Under the pieces are notes generated by a model that worked only from the letters and a program-made list of their open reading frames with translations, was not told the DNA's origin and ran no database searches. Position numbers and translations under genes: made by a program. From assembly GCF_018873765.1 (NCBI RefSeq), contig NC_057923.1:24089913-24153912 (forward strand): a stretch of DNA of 64,000 nt, given 5' to 3'. Origin of the DNA: Telopea speciosissima. Its lineage: Eukaryota; Streptophyta; Magnoliopsida; Proteales; Proteaceae. Each line of letters starts with the position of its first letter. The stretch's first letter is position 1. Positions 47,618 to 58,861 of the stretch are shown here, one piece after another.

Positions 47618-48780
47618 TACCTTTTGTCACATTCTTGCTTGTGGTGGACACTTCAGTGGCAAGAAAACCGATACCAAGGTTTTACAGAGTGGTTTCGTTT
47701 GACTTGCACTTTTTAGAGATGCACATGAGTTTTGCCGCCATTGTATTCAATGTCAGAAAGTCAGAAATATGTCTTGTAGGGACATGCTACCCCTGAACCC
47801 GATTTTAGTTGTTGAGATTTTTTATGTGTGGGGTATCGACTTCATGGGCCCTTTTCCTTCATCGTTTGGGTTCGAGTACATACTTGTAGCAGTAGACTAT
47901 ATGTCTAAATGGATTGAAGCAGTGGCCACTAGGACCAATGATCATAAAGTGATAGTCAAGTTTGTGCAGAGTCACATTTTCAATCGATTTGGTATGAGCT
48001 TTTTTTTCTTTTCCTATTCAAATAAATTCTAAAAAGACGTTTAAGCATGCCAAAACCTCTTACCAAGAATCTAAGGTTTTAGTTTATGTCCCCGGGCTAT
48101 AATTAGTGATGGTGGCTCTCATTTTAAGCACTGGAATTTTGGGGCATTGTGAAGAAGTACTCCATCACCCATAAAATTGCTACACCTTACCATCTGCAGA
48201 TCTGTGGTCAAGTGGAAGTGTCCAATAGAGAGATCAAGCGCATTTTTGAGAAAACGGTTGGGCCTAATAGGAAAGATTGGTCTTTGAGATTTGATGATGC
48301 ATTGTGGGCCTATTGTACTGCATACAAGACTCCTGTTGGCATGCTACTATACCGCTTAGTGTTTGGCAAAGCTTGCCACTTACCGGTTAAGAAGATCAAT
48401 TTTGACTTGGCAGACGTAGGTGCCAATCGTTGTCTCCAAATCTCGGAGTTAGATGAATTGCGCAATGAAGCATATGAGTGCGGAAAAATTTACAAGGCTA
48501 GGACCAAAGCATTTCATGATAAACACATTGTCTGCAAGTCTTTTGAACCCAATCAGTGTGGCTTTTCAACTCTAAACTACACCTCTTTCCCGGTAAGCTG
48601 CGTTCTCGATGGGATGGTCCCTTTGTTGTCATCCAAGTGTCACCCCATAGTGCTATTACCGTTCAAAATCCACAAACTGGGCTCACTTTTACAGTTAATG
48701 GACAGTACTTAAGTCCTATGTGGACGGTATTACAGATAGGCAGGTCATTGTATCTGTTGACTTGATTGACCCGATTTATG
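47618..48780 (+). pseudogene. Athila integrase of element D
   Basis: Starts with ACGGHFSGKKTDTKVLQSGF and the zinc motif [10 protein letters not shown]. The core has [15 protein letters not shown] (first Asp), IISDGGSHF (second Asp, 48098-48120) and [12 protein letters not shown] (Glu). FGKACHLPV and the C-terminal [13 protein letters not shown] follow, then a frame change near 48560 to [20 protein letters not shown]. About 95 bp of foreign sequence sits between FNRFG (47994) and the second Asp. All three acidic catalytic residues are still present. Confidence 0.9.
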
Positions 48781-49978
48781 AGTTTTCTTGAGTCCCACTC
48801 TTTGTTTGGCTAAAAACAATAAACTTAGCGCTTGTGGGAGGCAACCCACCATTTTACTTCAATTTTAGTTTTTCATAATTTTTTTAGGTAGACAGTAGAC
48901 AGCTATGGCAGGCGTAGGTTGATGGTCGAACCGCTCCACATCACAAGGTTGTATTGCTCCTTCCATTTGTTTTTATTTGTTTCCCCTTGTTTTCTATTGC
49001 TATATATTGGGGACAATGTTGTTTAAGTTGAGGTGGGACAGCATTAACAACTCTGAAATTTTCAAATCCATGCTTAAGTCTTCACCTTTAGAGCACACAA
49101 TGTTGTTGTCAAGAATCATAGCATGAGATTCTGGAGTTTGTTGATCACTTTAATAGTTAGTTAAACATAGAACACTGTTTTTTCCCTCATTGTTTGTTAA
49201 TTCTTCACCTTTAGAGCAGACAATGTTGTTGTCAAGAATCGTAGCATGAGATTCTGGAGTTTGTTGATCACTTTAATAGTTATTTAAACATAGAACACTA
49301 TTTTTTCTCTCATTGTCTGTTAAATTTTTTCACTTGAGATTTAAATTTCTCCTCTTTTGTGAATGCTAATGGTGATTCAGGTGTAACTATGCAAGCTTTT
49401 GAAAAAAAAAATAGAAAAAAAAGTATGTGACTTCCAACATACATCAATATTGAGTTTCGCATTAAACGGTTGGAATGTCTAAATTTTTTTTTTGCTCTTT
49501 AATCTAGTTTTGGCTTATAGCCTATTTGGCTCAAATAAGTAAGACCGAGGGGTGTTCTATACCTAATTCCTTAAAGCCAACTGGTTTGGGAGTGATTGGC
49601 CTAAAGCTCATTACAATAGCCATCTAGAAAGCTTAAGAGGTCAAGACATTGCACGGATTGGAGTAGTTTGTGCTGAAAAAAAAAAGGGAGAATAAAGCAT
49701 GATAATGGTTGCATGTATAGTGGGTTTGTGTAGCGCTTGGTCATTATGGCTTAGCTTGAGATGAGTGGACTTGAGTGTTAAAGTGGAAGTTGGCTGACCA
49801 TGGGAGAATTTCTTGTTCTTTGTTTAACTTTGTGTTAAAATTGGACTAGCATTCTAAGGGATCCATGTTATAGATTTATTGATAGAATATTATTTGCTTT
49901 GAAGTGGAAGAATTCAGTTGATTTCTTGAGACAGCAGAGTAGTTTGTGTTTTCTTTCACTTGAGGATGAGCAAAAGTG
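48781..49978 (+). other. 3' untranslated region of element D
   Basis: Non-coding sequence between integrase and 3' LTR. It holds GTGGGAGGCAACCCACC (48834), the 123-bp tandem duplication at 49080-49325 and several A/T runs. No ORF is supported. Confidence 0.6.
49080..49325 (+). repeat. tandem duplication, 123-bp unit
   Basis: Two adjacent copies beginning CTTCACCTTTAGAGCA at 49080 and 49203, over 90% alike by eye. Confidence 0.9.
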
Positions 49979-49992
49979 CAAGTTGGGGAGTG
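49979..49992 (+). promoter_or_regulatory. polypurine tract of element D
   Basis: CAAGTTGGGGAGTG directly before the 3' LTR start TGATCG, typical of Athila elements. Confidence 0.8.
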
Positions 49993-51200
49993 TGATCGTA
50001 CCAACAATATTTATGAAAAGTGTTATTTAATTTATGTTTTTAATTTAATATTCTTGATTAAATTAATATCACTTTGTAATTTTCTATGATTGTAGGCAAA
50101 TGATGGCAACCTGGATATTTGAGGTATATTGGCCTGAAGAAGGATTTACTTGATTTTGGGTTTAGGAATTATGGGGAAAGAAAATAAAGAAAGTAAATAA
50201 ATTAAAGTTGAAGGGCAAAACGGAGATTTGAAGAGGGGAATTTAGTTTAGAAGAGAAGAGAAGAGAAGACGAGGGAACCATGTGCTGCCCACGACTCTCC
50301 CATCTCTCCTAATATCCCACTATGATTCACTCGCTCCAATCTTTTCGAAAACCTATTTTTTTTTCCCTAAAATCCACGATTCCCCTTTAAAAATTTCTTT
50401 CCTCCGTCTCTCATTCTCTCATGTTTTTTTTTTTGTTTTGTTTTTATTTTAGAATCGACAAGGGAAGGAGACAGTCATTACCGTTTCAGCAGCCATTACC
50501 ATTTCAAAAGCCTCGTTGTCACCATTGCAGCCGCTCCAGCTCTCCACGTGCATTTCATCATCATGAAGAATAGTTACTGCCCCCTGTCAATTAGCCCCAT
50601 GAGTGGCTATGTATCTTCTGTCTTTATGTGTTGATGAAGCATTGAACTTTGTTAATTAAATTATGATTTTTAGTACACTTGATTGCTTAATGTGTAGACC
50701 ATTCCATGTGAATGGTTTTAATTTATTAATTTAATTTAAAAGATTTGTTTCTGTGATTAATATTTTTTATTCAAGTAATGGTTTTTATTGTGATTGTGGG
50801 GGTACCGATGATAATCTATATCTGATTGAACTAAGCGTATACGAAAGATGATAGTGATCGATACAATAGGCTATAACTACGATGAATTGCAATTATCATT
50901 TTGTGGTATCATTAAGCTTGTAGCTGTAATGAACCGAAGTGTGCATCAGTAATTAATTAATAAGGATCAATCTGGATTCGAAACCTAAAGACAGTCTTCT
51001 CTCATCGTTTTCTTCTTCATCGATTTAATTGTACATTAGTTCATAGTTTATTTTTAATTGCATTCTAGATAATTGTTTTCGAAATCACTTTACATCATTT
51101 TAAGTAACTTAGCCTTCCAATTCCCGGTGGATTCGATTATTTCTTACCACTGTTCTAACAATAATTTAGGGTTTAATTTGATATGTTAACGACATGATCA
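49993..51200 (+). repeat. 3' LTR of element D (1.21 kb)
   Basis: TGATCGTACC to CGACATGATCA, followed by the AACCT duplication. It lacks roughly 230 bp of the pyrimidine-rich tract found in the 5' LTR. Confidence 0.9.
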
Positions 51201-51384
51201 AACCTTAGGCCTTTAAGTATGCTTCCATTTTGATTTTTTAAATTTTATAATTTGATCCATCAAAATATGAACCCTTTCTGTGAACATTGTGATTGTTCTA
51301 TGATACCATTTGCAACAACAATTCTGTACAAATCTGATCAACCTTAATACTCTAATTGAAGGGAACCACGACTTTGATACCAAT
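51201..51384 (-). pseudogene. gag start and primer site of copia element G
   Basis: The minus strand reads the primer site TTGGTATCAAAG (51383-51372), a short leader, then YFDGSNYKI*KIKMEAYLKA*GYDVW, the N-terminal pattern of copia gag (FDGxNYxxWKxxMxAYL) with two stops. The frame is cut at 51201 by element D and resumes on the other side at 35194 (DVWLSMKNGY). Beyond about 35140 no gag is recognisable. AACCT is the duplicated target at 51201-51205. Confidence 0.75.
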
Positions 51385-53105
51385 TGTTGGTCCCAAACTA
51401 ACATTGGGAGGGGGGGGGTCAATCAATGTCTTCCAATATTTTAGACCTTTGATCTGATTGCATTGCATGACATGATAACGATGAAATAACCTGTAACGAT
51501 GATTGGCTGGTGTTGATTAATATTAGTAATCACAAACAATTCGTATGCACTCCCACTTTGCTACCACAATGTGGCTAGGCCTACCAAGTAGTCAACACCC
51601 ACCCTGCAGAACACATACTCCAAAATCTACATCATAGACAAACCATAGATACACAAATTTATGTGGTTCAACAATGTGCCTACATCCAAACAGTAATGGC
51701 AGCTATAATTGCAGGGAGCTAGAACCCCCAATTTATATAGCTACGACTATGAGGGTGCTACAAATCTACCTTTAGACAACAACTGTCAAGGAGCTACAAC
51801 CCCTTTGTGTCCAGTGCCCACTGGACACCCCAATTATAATTAAATAGACTATTACAATGTCCAAATAACGCTCAAACTAGGCTAGGCATTTTATCAAACA
51901 TCTTGTCTATGCTCTAGTACATAAAGGTGGTAAGTACAAATAATATTACCTCCAACGAAGTTTGTCTTTCTTTTGTGCGGCTCGCATTTACCATGCTTCT
52001 TTACCATCGGAGCTTCAACCAAATTGTCACTTGGGATTGCTTGAAGCTTTACACAAACTTTAGGTTTGTTCCTATTCTTCTTGTTTTCTTCTCTTTTAAT
52101 TCTCTCAAACCCAAACCCTTGATGGAGCTTGATGTACTTTAAGAATCCTTTCAATAGAGCACAATCGATGTTTAAAAGCTTGGAGATTGATTGATGTATC
52201 TTCAGGTTTTTTCTCTTCTTGTGCAAAAAAAAAAAAACTGACAATGAAGTTCCAAAAACTTCCTTAAATAGGCCAACAAAAGCCCTAATCCCGTGCATGG
52301 TCCAACCTCTTGGTTCAGACCGGTGCAAACTCACAGAATGACCTTTTGTCAATCCAGAAGGCATAACTTCCTTTGTAAAACTCCAACTGAACTGATTCGT
52401 TTTTAATATGAAAGAAGACTAAAAAGTATACAAATTTCATAGAAGCAAACTTCTTCAACTATGCTAAAAAATCAATCCAAAGTTGGTGAACTGAACAATC
52501 ATGAGTTGAAACCATTACCTTGAATAACTTCAGGGGCGGAAGTCCGTCCTAAACCCATGAAAGTCTGTGGTATATGCATCTCAAGCACATTAGCTATTGA
52601 CTTTCACGGAAGATTCCACAAAAGACCTCAGTATGACCCATGGAAGACCGTCAAAGTCAGAAACTAACAGATTTGCGTGTCTCCACAAAAATGACCATAA
52701 CTTCCTCGTCCAAACTCCGAATGACCCCATTCTTTTTCCTGTGTACAAAGGACTTGAAGGGCTATAGTTTTTCATGAAGACAACAACAATCCATGTCAAA
52801 TGCATGGATCCCAAAAATGGGTTTGAACCTGACAAATGTGAAAACTTTACTGTTTTCAACTAGCACGCCATGCTTAAAGATCATGTCATAACTTTCCACC
52901 CCGATATCAGATTGATATGAATTCCTAGAAAGATAATTCAAAGATCTTCACATTTCATGTTTCATGTTTTGAGCTCATCCACAATTTGACTAGAAGGCAT
53001 CTCCAAAAAGTGCACGAGGTTATTGTTGTTGCAACACTCAAAGCTTTTTAGCACAATAAAACACATAACATTACTATGTGAAGGTTGTCACCAACATTAC
53101 CAACA
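51385..53105 (-). repeat. 5' LTR of copia element G (1.7 kb)
   Basis: Starts TGTTGGT and ends ACCAACA (plus strand), a 7-bp inverted terminus. Its inner end touches the primer site. A G9 run and GTCAATCAATGTC near 51410, CACAATGTGGCTAGGC, and repeated GGAGCTACAACC segments recur at 57480-57900, so the two LTRs are related. The open frames at 51894-52364 and 52590-52859 are judged chance frames. Confidence 0.75.
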
Positions 53106-53144
53106 GTGACAACACATCAACATAAATTTATTAACACAGCAACT

Positions 53145-53210
53145 CAGCCTGATTCCAACTAAATGGGAGCGACTACATGGATCCTTGCAAAAATACAACA
53201 ATGTCATTAT
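53145..53210. mobile_element. possible SINE relic
   Basis: TCCAACTAAATGGGAGCGACTACATGGATCC resembles, from memory, the conserved inner segment of Au-type plant SINEs. No Pol III A and B boxes or tail could be paired with it. Confidence 0.35.
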
Positions 53211-53409
53211 TAACCCTCTTTATTGACAAAAATCTCACATTATCCTTTCCTAGTCCAATCAGAGGGTTAGATCTAGTGGATTAAGAGATTCTCTCTTCGA
53301 CGTAGGTGGAGAAATTCATTCGTATAATGTATGTCCAGTGCCAATTCAGAAAACTCATATCACTCCAATGGTCAGTAATCCTAATGAACAAATCATCCCA
53401 ACGCGTGTT

Positions 53410-53995
53410 TCTCCTTGGTGTCTTCAAACTTCATTTTTTTTTTAAATTTTGTGAACTCATATTATGAGGGGTTTGATAAGTCAAAAAAGTTATCGGTAAC
53501 TGTCCTCCAAGCAGTCGATCAGTGCAGTATCAGTTTTTTGATTTGTTTTTGTTCAGTTCAAGATACTACATGTGGAAACCAAATCCGAATAAGAGCATGT
53601 GTTTCCAAACCAGAATCAAACAGAAATTGTTCATCGCTTTGGTTTTTTGTTCGTTCTTCATTCGGTGTTGACCGGATTTGTATTCGCTTTGGACCCTATT
53701 TTAGGTGTATGGGCAAACTTTTTACATCTTCACGATAAAAGAACCCTTGTTTGTTAGGGTCATAATCTACCAAACTTTTTCCAAACATAAAAATTGAAAT
53801 AAAATTCATCACCCACATTAATTAAAACATTAACAATTAATAGAATTTATTCAATTCGAAAAAAGGGTAATTCAATTTGGTTCAGATGGTTTCAGCCCTA
53901 AAACAGAACCGAAAAGATTCCATGTTTTGAAACCAAAACCAGACCAATTTGTTTCGGTTCAATCAAATTTGGTTTCAATTCTCAACTGACACCCT
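53410..53995. mobile_element. possible decayed hAT-like or MITE sequence
   Basis: The right end CAACTGACACCCTTA with a preceding CGGTTCAATCAAATTTGG-rich stretch looks like the termini of non-autonomous hAT elements. A matching left terminus was not found. The open frame at 53415-53738 is probably a shadow. Confidence 0.3.
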
Positions 53996-54602
53996 TACTT
54001 CAGTGGTGCAAAGTGGTGGCCAAAATTGGATTATTACTTATTATGACAACATACACCATTGGGCTCAGATTGGGTCTAGTCGCGTTAAGATCAACTCAAG
54101 CCCAATCCAAGGTCCGAAAGGGCCAGTCCAACCTGAAACGATGACCAGCGGTTTTTCAATGCAAGGATCTTTTCAAAACAACTCATAAGCTGACCATAAC
54201 TTCCTCATCCAAACTCCAAATGACCCCATTCTTTTTCCTATAATACATAGATTCTTTTCAGGTCCACTCTACATGGAAAATGAATGAACTACTAAACCAG
54301 ATAAAAGGGTTTTTATGGAGATTGGCCAAAAATAATTCAATCAAAACCGCCTCACTTATTTAGGAAAATTTATGCATATGATACACAAGCCATCTGAGGT
54401 TCACTTTACATGGGAAAATGAATGAACTATGGATTCTCTCTTCAAATTTTTCTATAAGCCGATGAGGACCAAAATAAAAAAGAACCAGAAGAAATAAAGA
54501 GAGCAGAAGTCGAGAATGTACACTAGACTATACAAATTGGTATAGAGATGATGCTCCAATAACTGCCAGGTTGTTAGACAAAGCTTTGTTCATTACGATT
54601 TG

Positions 54603-54809
54603 TTATGGTAGCTGATCCTTCTTCCCATTTGAGATGGGTGTGCTTGAAACAGGGGGTCTAACAATGGCTGGTTGCAAAGGCGGAGCTGTAAGGGCATAAG
54701 TGAACCTGGATGAAGAATTCTCAATAAGACCCGCGACTCCAGCAGCAGCTGATTGAGCATTTGAAGGAAGGAAAAGGTCATGCCTCTGGTCCTTAAAAGC
54801 ACCCCAAAC
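54603..54809 (-). CDS. GRV2: last coding exon of a GRV2/RME-8 (DNAJC13)-like gene
   Basis: The minus strand has an acceptor TTTTTTGCAG before the exon and reads VWGAFKDQRHDLFLPSNAQ, then SAAAGVAGLIENSSSRFTYALTAPP and a Pro/Ser tail ending NGKKDQLP, stop at 54603-54605 (68 codons). From memory this is the C-terminal end of plant GRV2/KAM2, the homologue of animal RME-8, a very large J-domain protein of endosomes needed for vacuolar trafficking and gravitropism. The frame is intact, in phase with the exon at 56352, with no stop. Whether the gene is functional cannot be judged, since most of it is outside the window. Confidence 0.75.
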   Translation of the reverse strand, partial: VWGAFKDQRHDLFLPSNAQSAAAGVAGLIENSSSRFTYALTAPPLQPAIVRPPVSSTPISNGKKDQLP

Positions 54810-56351
54810 CTGCAAAAAAGATAAGGCAACCAGAAATTAGACATAGGTTCCTACAGTTGCTGTTCAGTAACAATGCTGTTTCTAACCTTTGATTGATAAT
54901 ATTTTCCACTTTAAGAAACAGGTAGATCCAGAAATCAGGGTAAGAGCAAAATGAGAAACAAAATAAAATGCAAGACCAACTACTATAAAATACTCCTGCC
55001 CCCACAACAAATACAATGCAGTACCCCTTTGGTATGGTGAAATCCATTGGTATGGGATCCAGAAGGAACAGCCAATTAGATAAGCCTAATTTAAATCCAA
55101 CTGATGACAACCAAAGAATCATGCCTGATTAAAAAGCTGTCAAACCAAGGTGATGGAAAACCTCAGGCCCTGAAGAACCAATAACATTCTGCCCTCACAA
55201 CCCTCTGTCTACCTAGAGGGCAGAGACTCAGATGAGTAAACTTATCATCCAACTCTGAAACACAGCACTACTGAAGAGCCACCAAAACATCCCATGGTTA
55301 AGAGTGAAAATATCGTGCATATCAATGACATGTGCTTTAGACATATGCCACTATTTTCACATAAATATCCCTCAGATGCTTCACCACCCTTGTATCAGAA
55401 GCTCCAGAGAACTGTTTGCCAGATGCTCCTGGAATTCTCCTTCAAAATACACCGTATGACCAACACAAGTTGAAACTTTTGTGCTAGCTTTCAACTCTCT
55501 ACAAGTAGCATAAAAGTCCAGATCTGACAGAGGTACAAATAGCCCCAGAAGGTGCCCAGCTGACTCAGACAAGAAATGCAACCAAATCACGACCACAGAT
55601 TAGCATTGCATGCATAAATGTTGAACTGAGTAATCAAGACCTCACATACGGGCAAAGATCTGAGAGGTACCACTCTAACACATTCCCAGTGTCAAAAGTA
55701 CCAACCATTTCATGGCAATTCCAAGCAATAAGGCTTTGACTTTGGGTGCTTTAGACTCCAAACCACTATGAGGAAATTGGATATCCCTGCAACACTACCT
55801 AATGTTCTGAAGAAACTGAGTGGTGAAAAATGCGTGGCATCTGGAATGGGCTTTCCGTGACAAGCTACCCTTGGATAGGAAGCAACAAACTCTGAAGCGA
55901 ACGCAACATTCCTATTAGAAGATTTGCACTAGGTGTCTGACAACAAACCTCTTTTATATCATGGTTTACAATGCAAAAACCATGAATCTTCTTTCCCATG
56001 AAAATTACCGATATTTTTCCGAACTCATTTTGTTTTTCTTCCAGATATTAAACATTCAAAAACTCCTTTCTGTGGGCAAGCAACACCAGAAAATAATGTA
56101 AAACAATCTCACATATCCAAAAGATAACCTAAGCACTCATATCCATGCTAGTCCTTGGTGAAGTTCTAAGTTCTCATTAGCAGCTACAAGCATAAACTCT
56201 CGTAGGAATAAGTACTATGATAGCTTATAAATTTTGTCAAGCACGTACAAACCTTTTACATGTAATAAAAAAGAATGAGTAGATAACCAGTCAACATTTA
56301 GAGTTAATGAGAGCAGAAGAGATTTAAGAAATAAACATAGGTTAAACTTAC
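54810..56351 (-). other. last intron of the GRV2-like gene
   Basis: A 1,542-bp intron with GTAAGT at its 5' end (56351) and TTTTTTGCAG at its 3' end (54810). It holds no recognisable element. The frames at 54793-55122 and 55381-55596 are intronic shadows. Confidence 0.7.
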
Positions 56352-56420
56352 ATCAGACGAATTCAATATCTCAGAGACTTTAGTACAATAGGCTCCTTCA
56401 GTTGCAAATGCATGCAAAAC
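56352..56420 (-). CDS. GRV2: penultimate exon of the GRV2-like gene
   Basis: A 69-bp, phase-0 exon that reads VLHAFATEGAYCTKVSEI then LNSSD. It is flanked by TTGGTCCAG (acceptor) and GTAAGT (donor), and joins in frame to VWGAF of the last exon. It is too short to stand out as an open frame. The sequence fits the armadillo-like C-terminal region of plant GRV2. The preceding exon, expected to end in a segment like GRVLA(I/V)E, was not found up to 57440; it probably lies beyond the repeats to the right. Confidence 0.75.
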
Positions 56421-57439
56421 CTGGACCAATGGATTCAAACATCAAGTACTATCTGATGTAAGGCTCAAAAGAAAATGTCTAAAATAATGTGTAAAATCAT
56501 GCTGAACTAGCATGAAATGCCTGTTTTTCCCTTTTTCTTTATTGGAGCTAATATGATGGATTACCAGCAAAAACAAGCAAATAGCGTGTGCAGTGAAATG
56601 TAGTAAATAGTAATAGCATATATGCTACAACTGAATGTTAAATTGGTCTAATTATATAAAACTATAAAACAAAATCGGGAGCACTGTCCTGAATGTAGAT
56701 TTGGCTATTTCTCAGCCCCACCTGCCAAACCATAATTTTCTGTCTGAGTTAGGGTCATGATTCTTCCAACCCATGTACAGGATAGATTTTCCTTTTACCA
56801 ACTTGATTCGAACTTGAGTCAATCTCCTGGCCCCTGCCCCACCTTTTCTTTTCTTTCTTTCTGTGTTAGGGGAAGGATACCCATGGCCAGGTTCAGTTCA
56901 ACATTCACTACCCTTATTCAAAACCGGGTTGGATCCCGGTTGACCTGACCAACTGCAATTACAGAGTTGATAGAACAAAGAAAAGAGGTTTCAAACCAAC
57001 GAATAGGACAAGGCCAGCAATAATTCAGATAAATTGATTCCCCAAAACTTTATACTTTAAACAGTTTTAAATCAACACATCCATGAAATCTGTCAGAATT
57101 GAGTTGTCAAAAATATTTTAATACATAATTCAGAAATAGCAGAAAACCCTAATCTTTAACTTGATCCCCACATCTGAGACTCCTTTTATTGTCACCACGT
57201 TGTCTTAAATGCTCTACTCTTTTTTACCAAATTTGATAACTTCTCCCTTAAAAATAAATTCAAAATGAAAACTTGATCCTATTTTATTGAAAATGCTAAA
57301 CAGTCCTCTAATTGGATAAAACTTCTTAGATGAACGTTAATCCAAAATTTACTTGAGCTAAATAACTAATTCCCCAATACAATACTCTAAATGACTGGAC
57401 TGCCTGATGAACTAAAGAATATCAGAGTTAAGCGGCAAC
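56421..57439 (-). other. intron sequence upstream of the GRV2-like exon
   Basis: No exon found on the minus strand by eye. GGTTGGATCCCGGTTGACC near 56930 lies in a small repeat-like segment. Nothing else is supported. Confidence 0.45.
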
Positions 57440-57943
57440 CAATTAAAACTAGTCCCACGACAATGGCCCACACTGAGAGGGGGTGAATCAGTGTATAAAA
57501 CCTTTTCTTTAACGGCCCAATATACTTTGCAACTGACTACTGACACTGACAATATCAAACACACAGTCGCGTGCACTCCCACACTGCAACCACTATGTGG
57601 CCAGGCAAACCATGTAGTGCACACCCATCCTCCAGACAAAGGCACTTCCAATATACACACATGCACAACCACAACATAGAATATACGTGGTTCCCCAAGT
57701 TGCCTACATCCATGGAGCAACGCCCCAGTTGGGCTTTGTATTTTCTCAATACTCAACTACTTATGTCAGCTTCAACTAACAAGGGCTACAACCCCGGTTT
57801 ACCCAGCATCAAACCAGGATGTTGTTACAAATACAATGCCAAATACAGTAGCTACAACTACCGGGGAGCTACAATTCCTGTGTCCACCACCCACCGAACA
57901 CCCCAAGTACAAGTAACAAAATGGGCTTATAATTTTGCCCTAC

Positions 57944-57948
57944 AATTC
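57944..57948 (+). repeat. target-site duplication of the TRIM, left
   Basis: AATTC, repeated at 58253-58257. Confidence 0.85.
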
Positions 57949-58252
57949 TGTTGGAACCGCTTCCTCTAAAAGGCTGACCTTTTAGGAAAGGGAGGAAATA
58001 ATATGTATATCATACAGGAGCTCTAACATGGCGTACTATCCAAAGGGGGACACGGGTGGATAAATAATTACAACACCTGCCCGCTCCCAGAGGGACTCGA
58101 TACCGTGACCCCTACCTGCTCTGATACCATGTTGGAACCGCTTCCTCTAAAAGACCGACCTTTTAGGAAAGGGACGAAATATGTACATCATACAGGAACT
58201 CTACCACGACAGACTATCCAAAGGGGACATTGGTGGATAAATAATTTCAACA
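57949..58252 (-). mobile_element. complete TRIM (miniature LTR retrotransposon), 304 bp
   Basis: Two short LTRs (57949-58075, 127 bp, and 58130-58252, 123 bp), both TGTTGGAACCGC to CAACA, about 89% alike by eye. They enclose 54 bp. On the minus strand the inner region starts with the primer site TGGTATCAGAGC directly beside the right LTR (58129-58118) and ends GAGCGGGCAGG, a purine-rich tract beside the left LTR. AATTC flanks both ends. It has no coding capacity, so it must have used proteins of another element. Confidence 0.93.
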
Positions 58253-58861
58253 AATTCATGCACATTTAGCCCAAGCATTTATCAATACACAACCTAGCTA
58301 TTCAAATGGATTCCAGAATACAAATGATAGGGTTAAGTGGTAGAGACCCTTACAACCCTCGCATACATATCGAATCTTAGTACTCGGAGGAGATGCGAGT
58401 CACCAACATCACCTTCAATGCTCACTGGAATATTCAACTAACCCTTAATTGGAGAAACTTGAATCTTCAAGTGTATACAAGGATGTAGGGACCCCTTTCT
58501 TCTCTTCTTTTTTTGGCACTAACTCATCAAAGACTTCAATGATGCTCACCAACCCTTCAACTCTCTTCAATGGAGCTTCAATGCACCTTGAAATGGTGGT
58601 TGAGATGAATCAATGCACTTCCATTCACTCTTCTCTTCTCTCCCTTCTTCTTCCTAATTTCCTAGGTCTTTTTCCCCTTTTTGTTGTTGAAGGGTTAATG
58701 AACATGAGCCCCTAAGTGAAAGATTGGTATGCCGAAGAGTTAATTGTGGCCATTGAATTTTCCATGTCTCTGCTCCTCTCGTGTTCTCTTTCCTGCCGGA
58801 GTTCCCGGCAGGTCTGAATTCCTTGGTGCTTCCCCGGATTTTGTCTTCCTCTACTTGAGGT

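Larger units (their letters stand above)
35200..51200 (+). mobile_element. Athila-type Ty3/gypsy element D, complete but interrupted
   Basis: Paired LTRs (35200-36632 and 49993-51200) begin TGATCG and end GATCA. The primer site matches tRNA-Asp. The order gag, protease, RT, RNase H, integrase is read on the plus strand, and the AACCT duplication flanks it. The sequence motifs in RT and integrase ([28 protein letters not shown]) are those of the Athila lineage. About 6.9 kb of foreign element sequence (40746-47615) splits RNase H from integrase. LTR copies are about 88-90% alike by eye, so the insertion is old. It landed inside the gag of copia element G. Confidence 0.92.
57440..58700 (-). repeat. 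copia-like LTR H, decayed
   Basis: Related to the LTR at 51385: shared ACTGAGAGGGGGTGAATCAGTG-like start, GCACTCCCACACTGCAACC, CTATGTGGCCAGGC, TGCCTACATCCA and GGGAGCTACAA blocks. Its left start is degenerate and its right end merges with the LINE at about 58700. It is split by the TRIM at 57949-58252. Frames in both directions here are shadows. Confidence 0.55.

Noticed and set aside
51894..52364. 156-codon minus-strand frame
   Set aside because: Lies within the copia LTR and contains a lysine run coded by a poly-A stretch; no family recognised.
58449..58715. 88-codon plus-strand frame
   Set aside because: Low-complexity LTR sequence upstream of the LINE; no domain seen.
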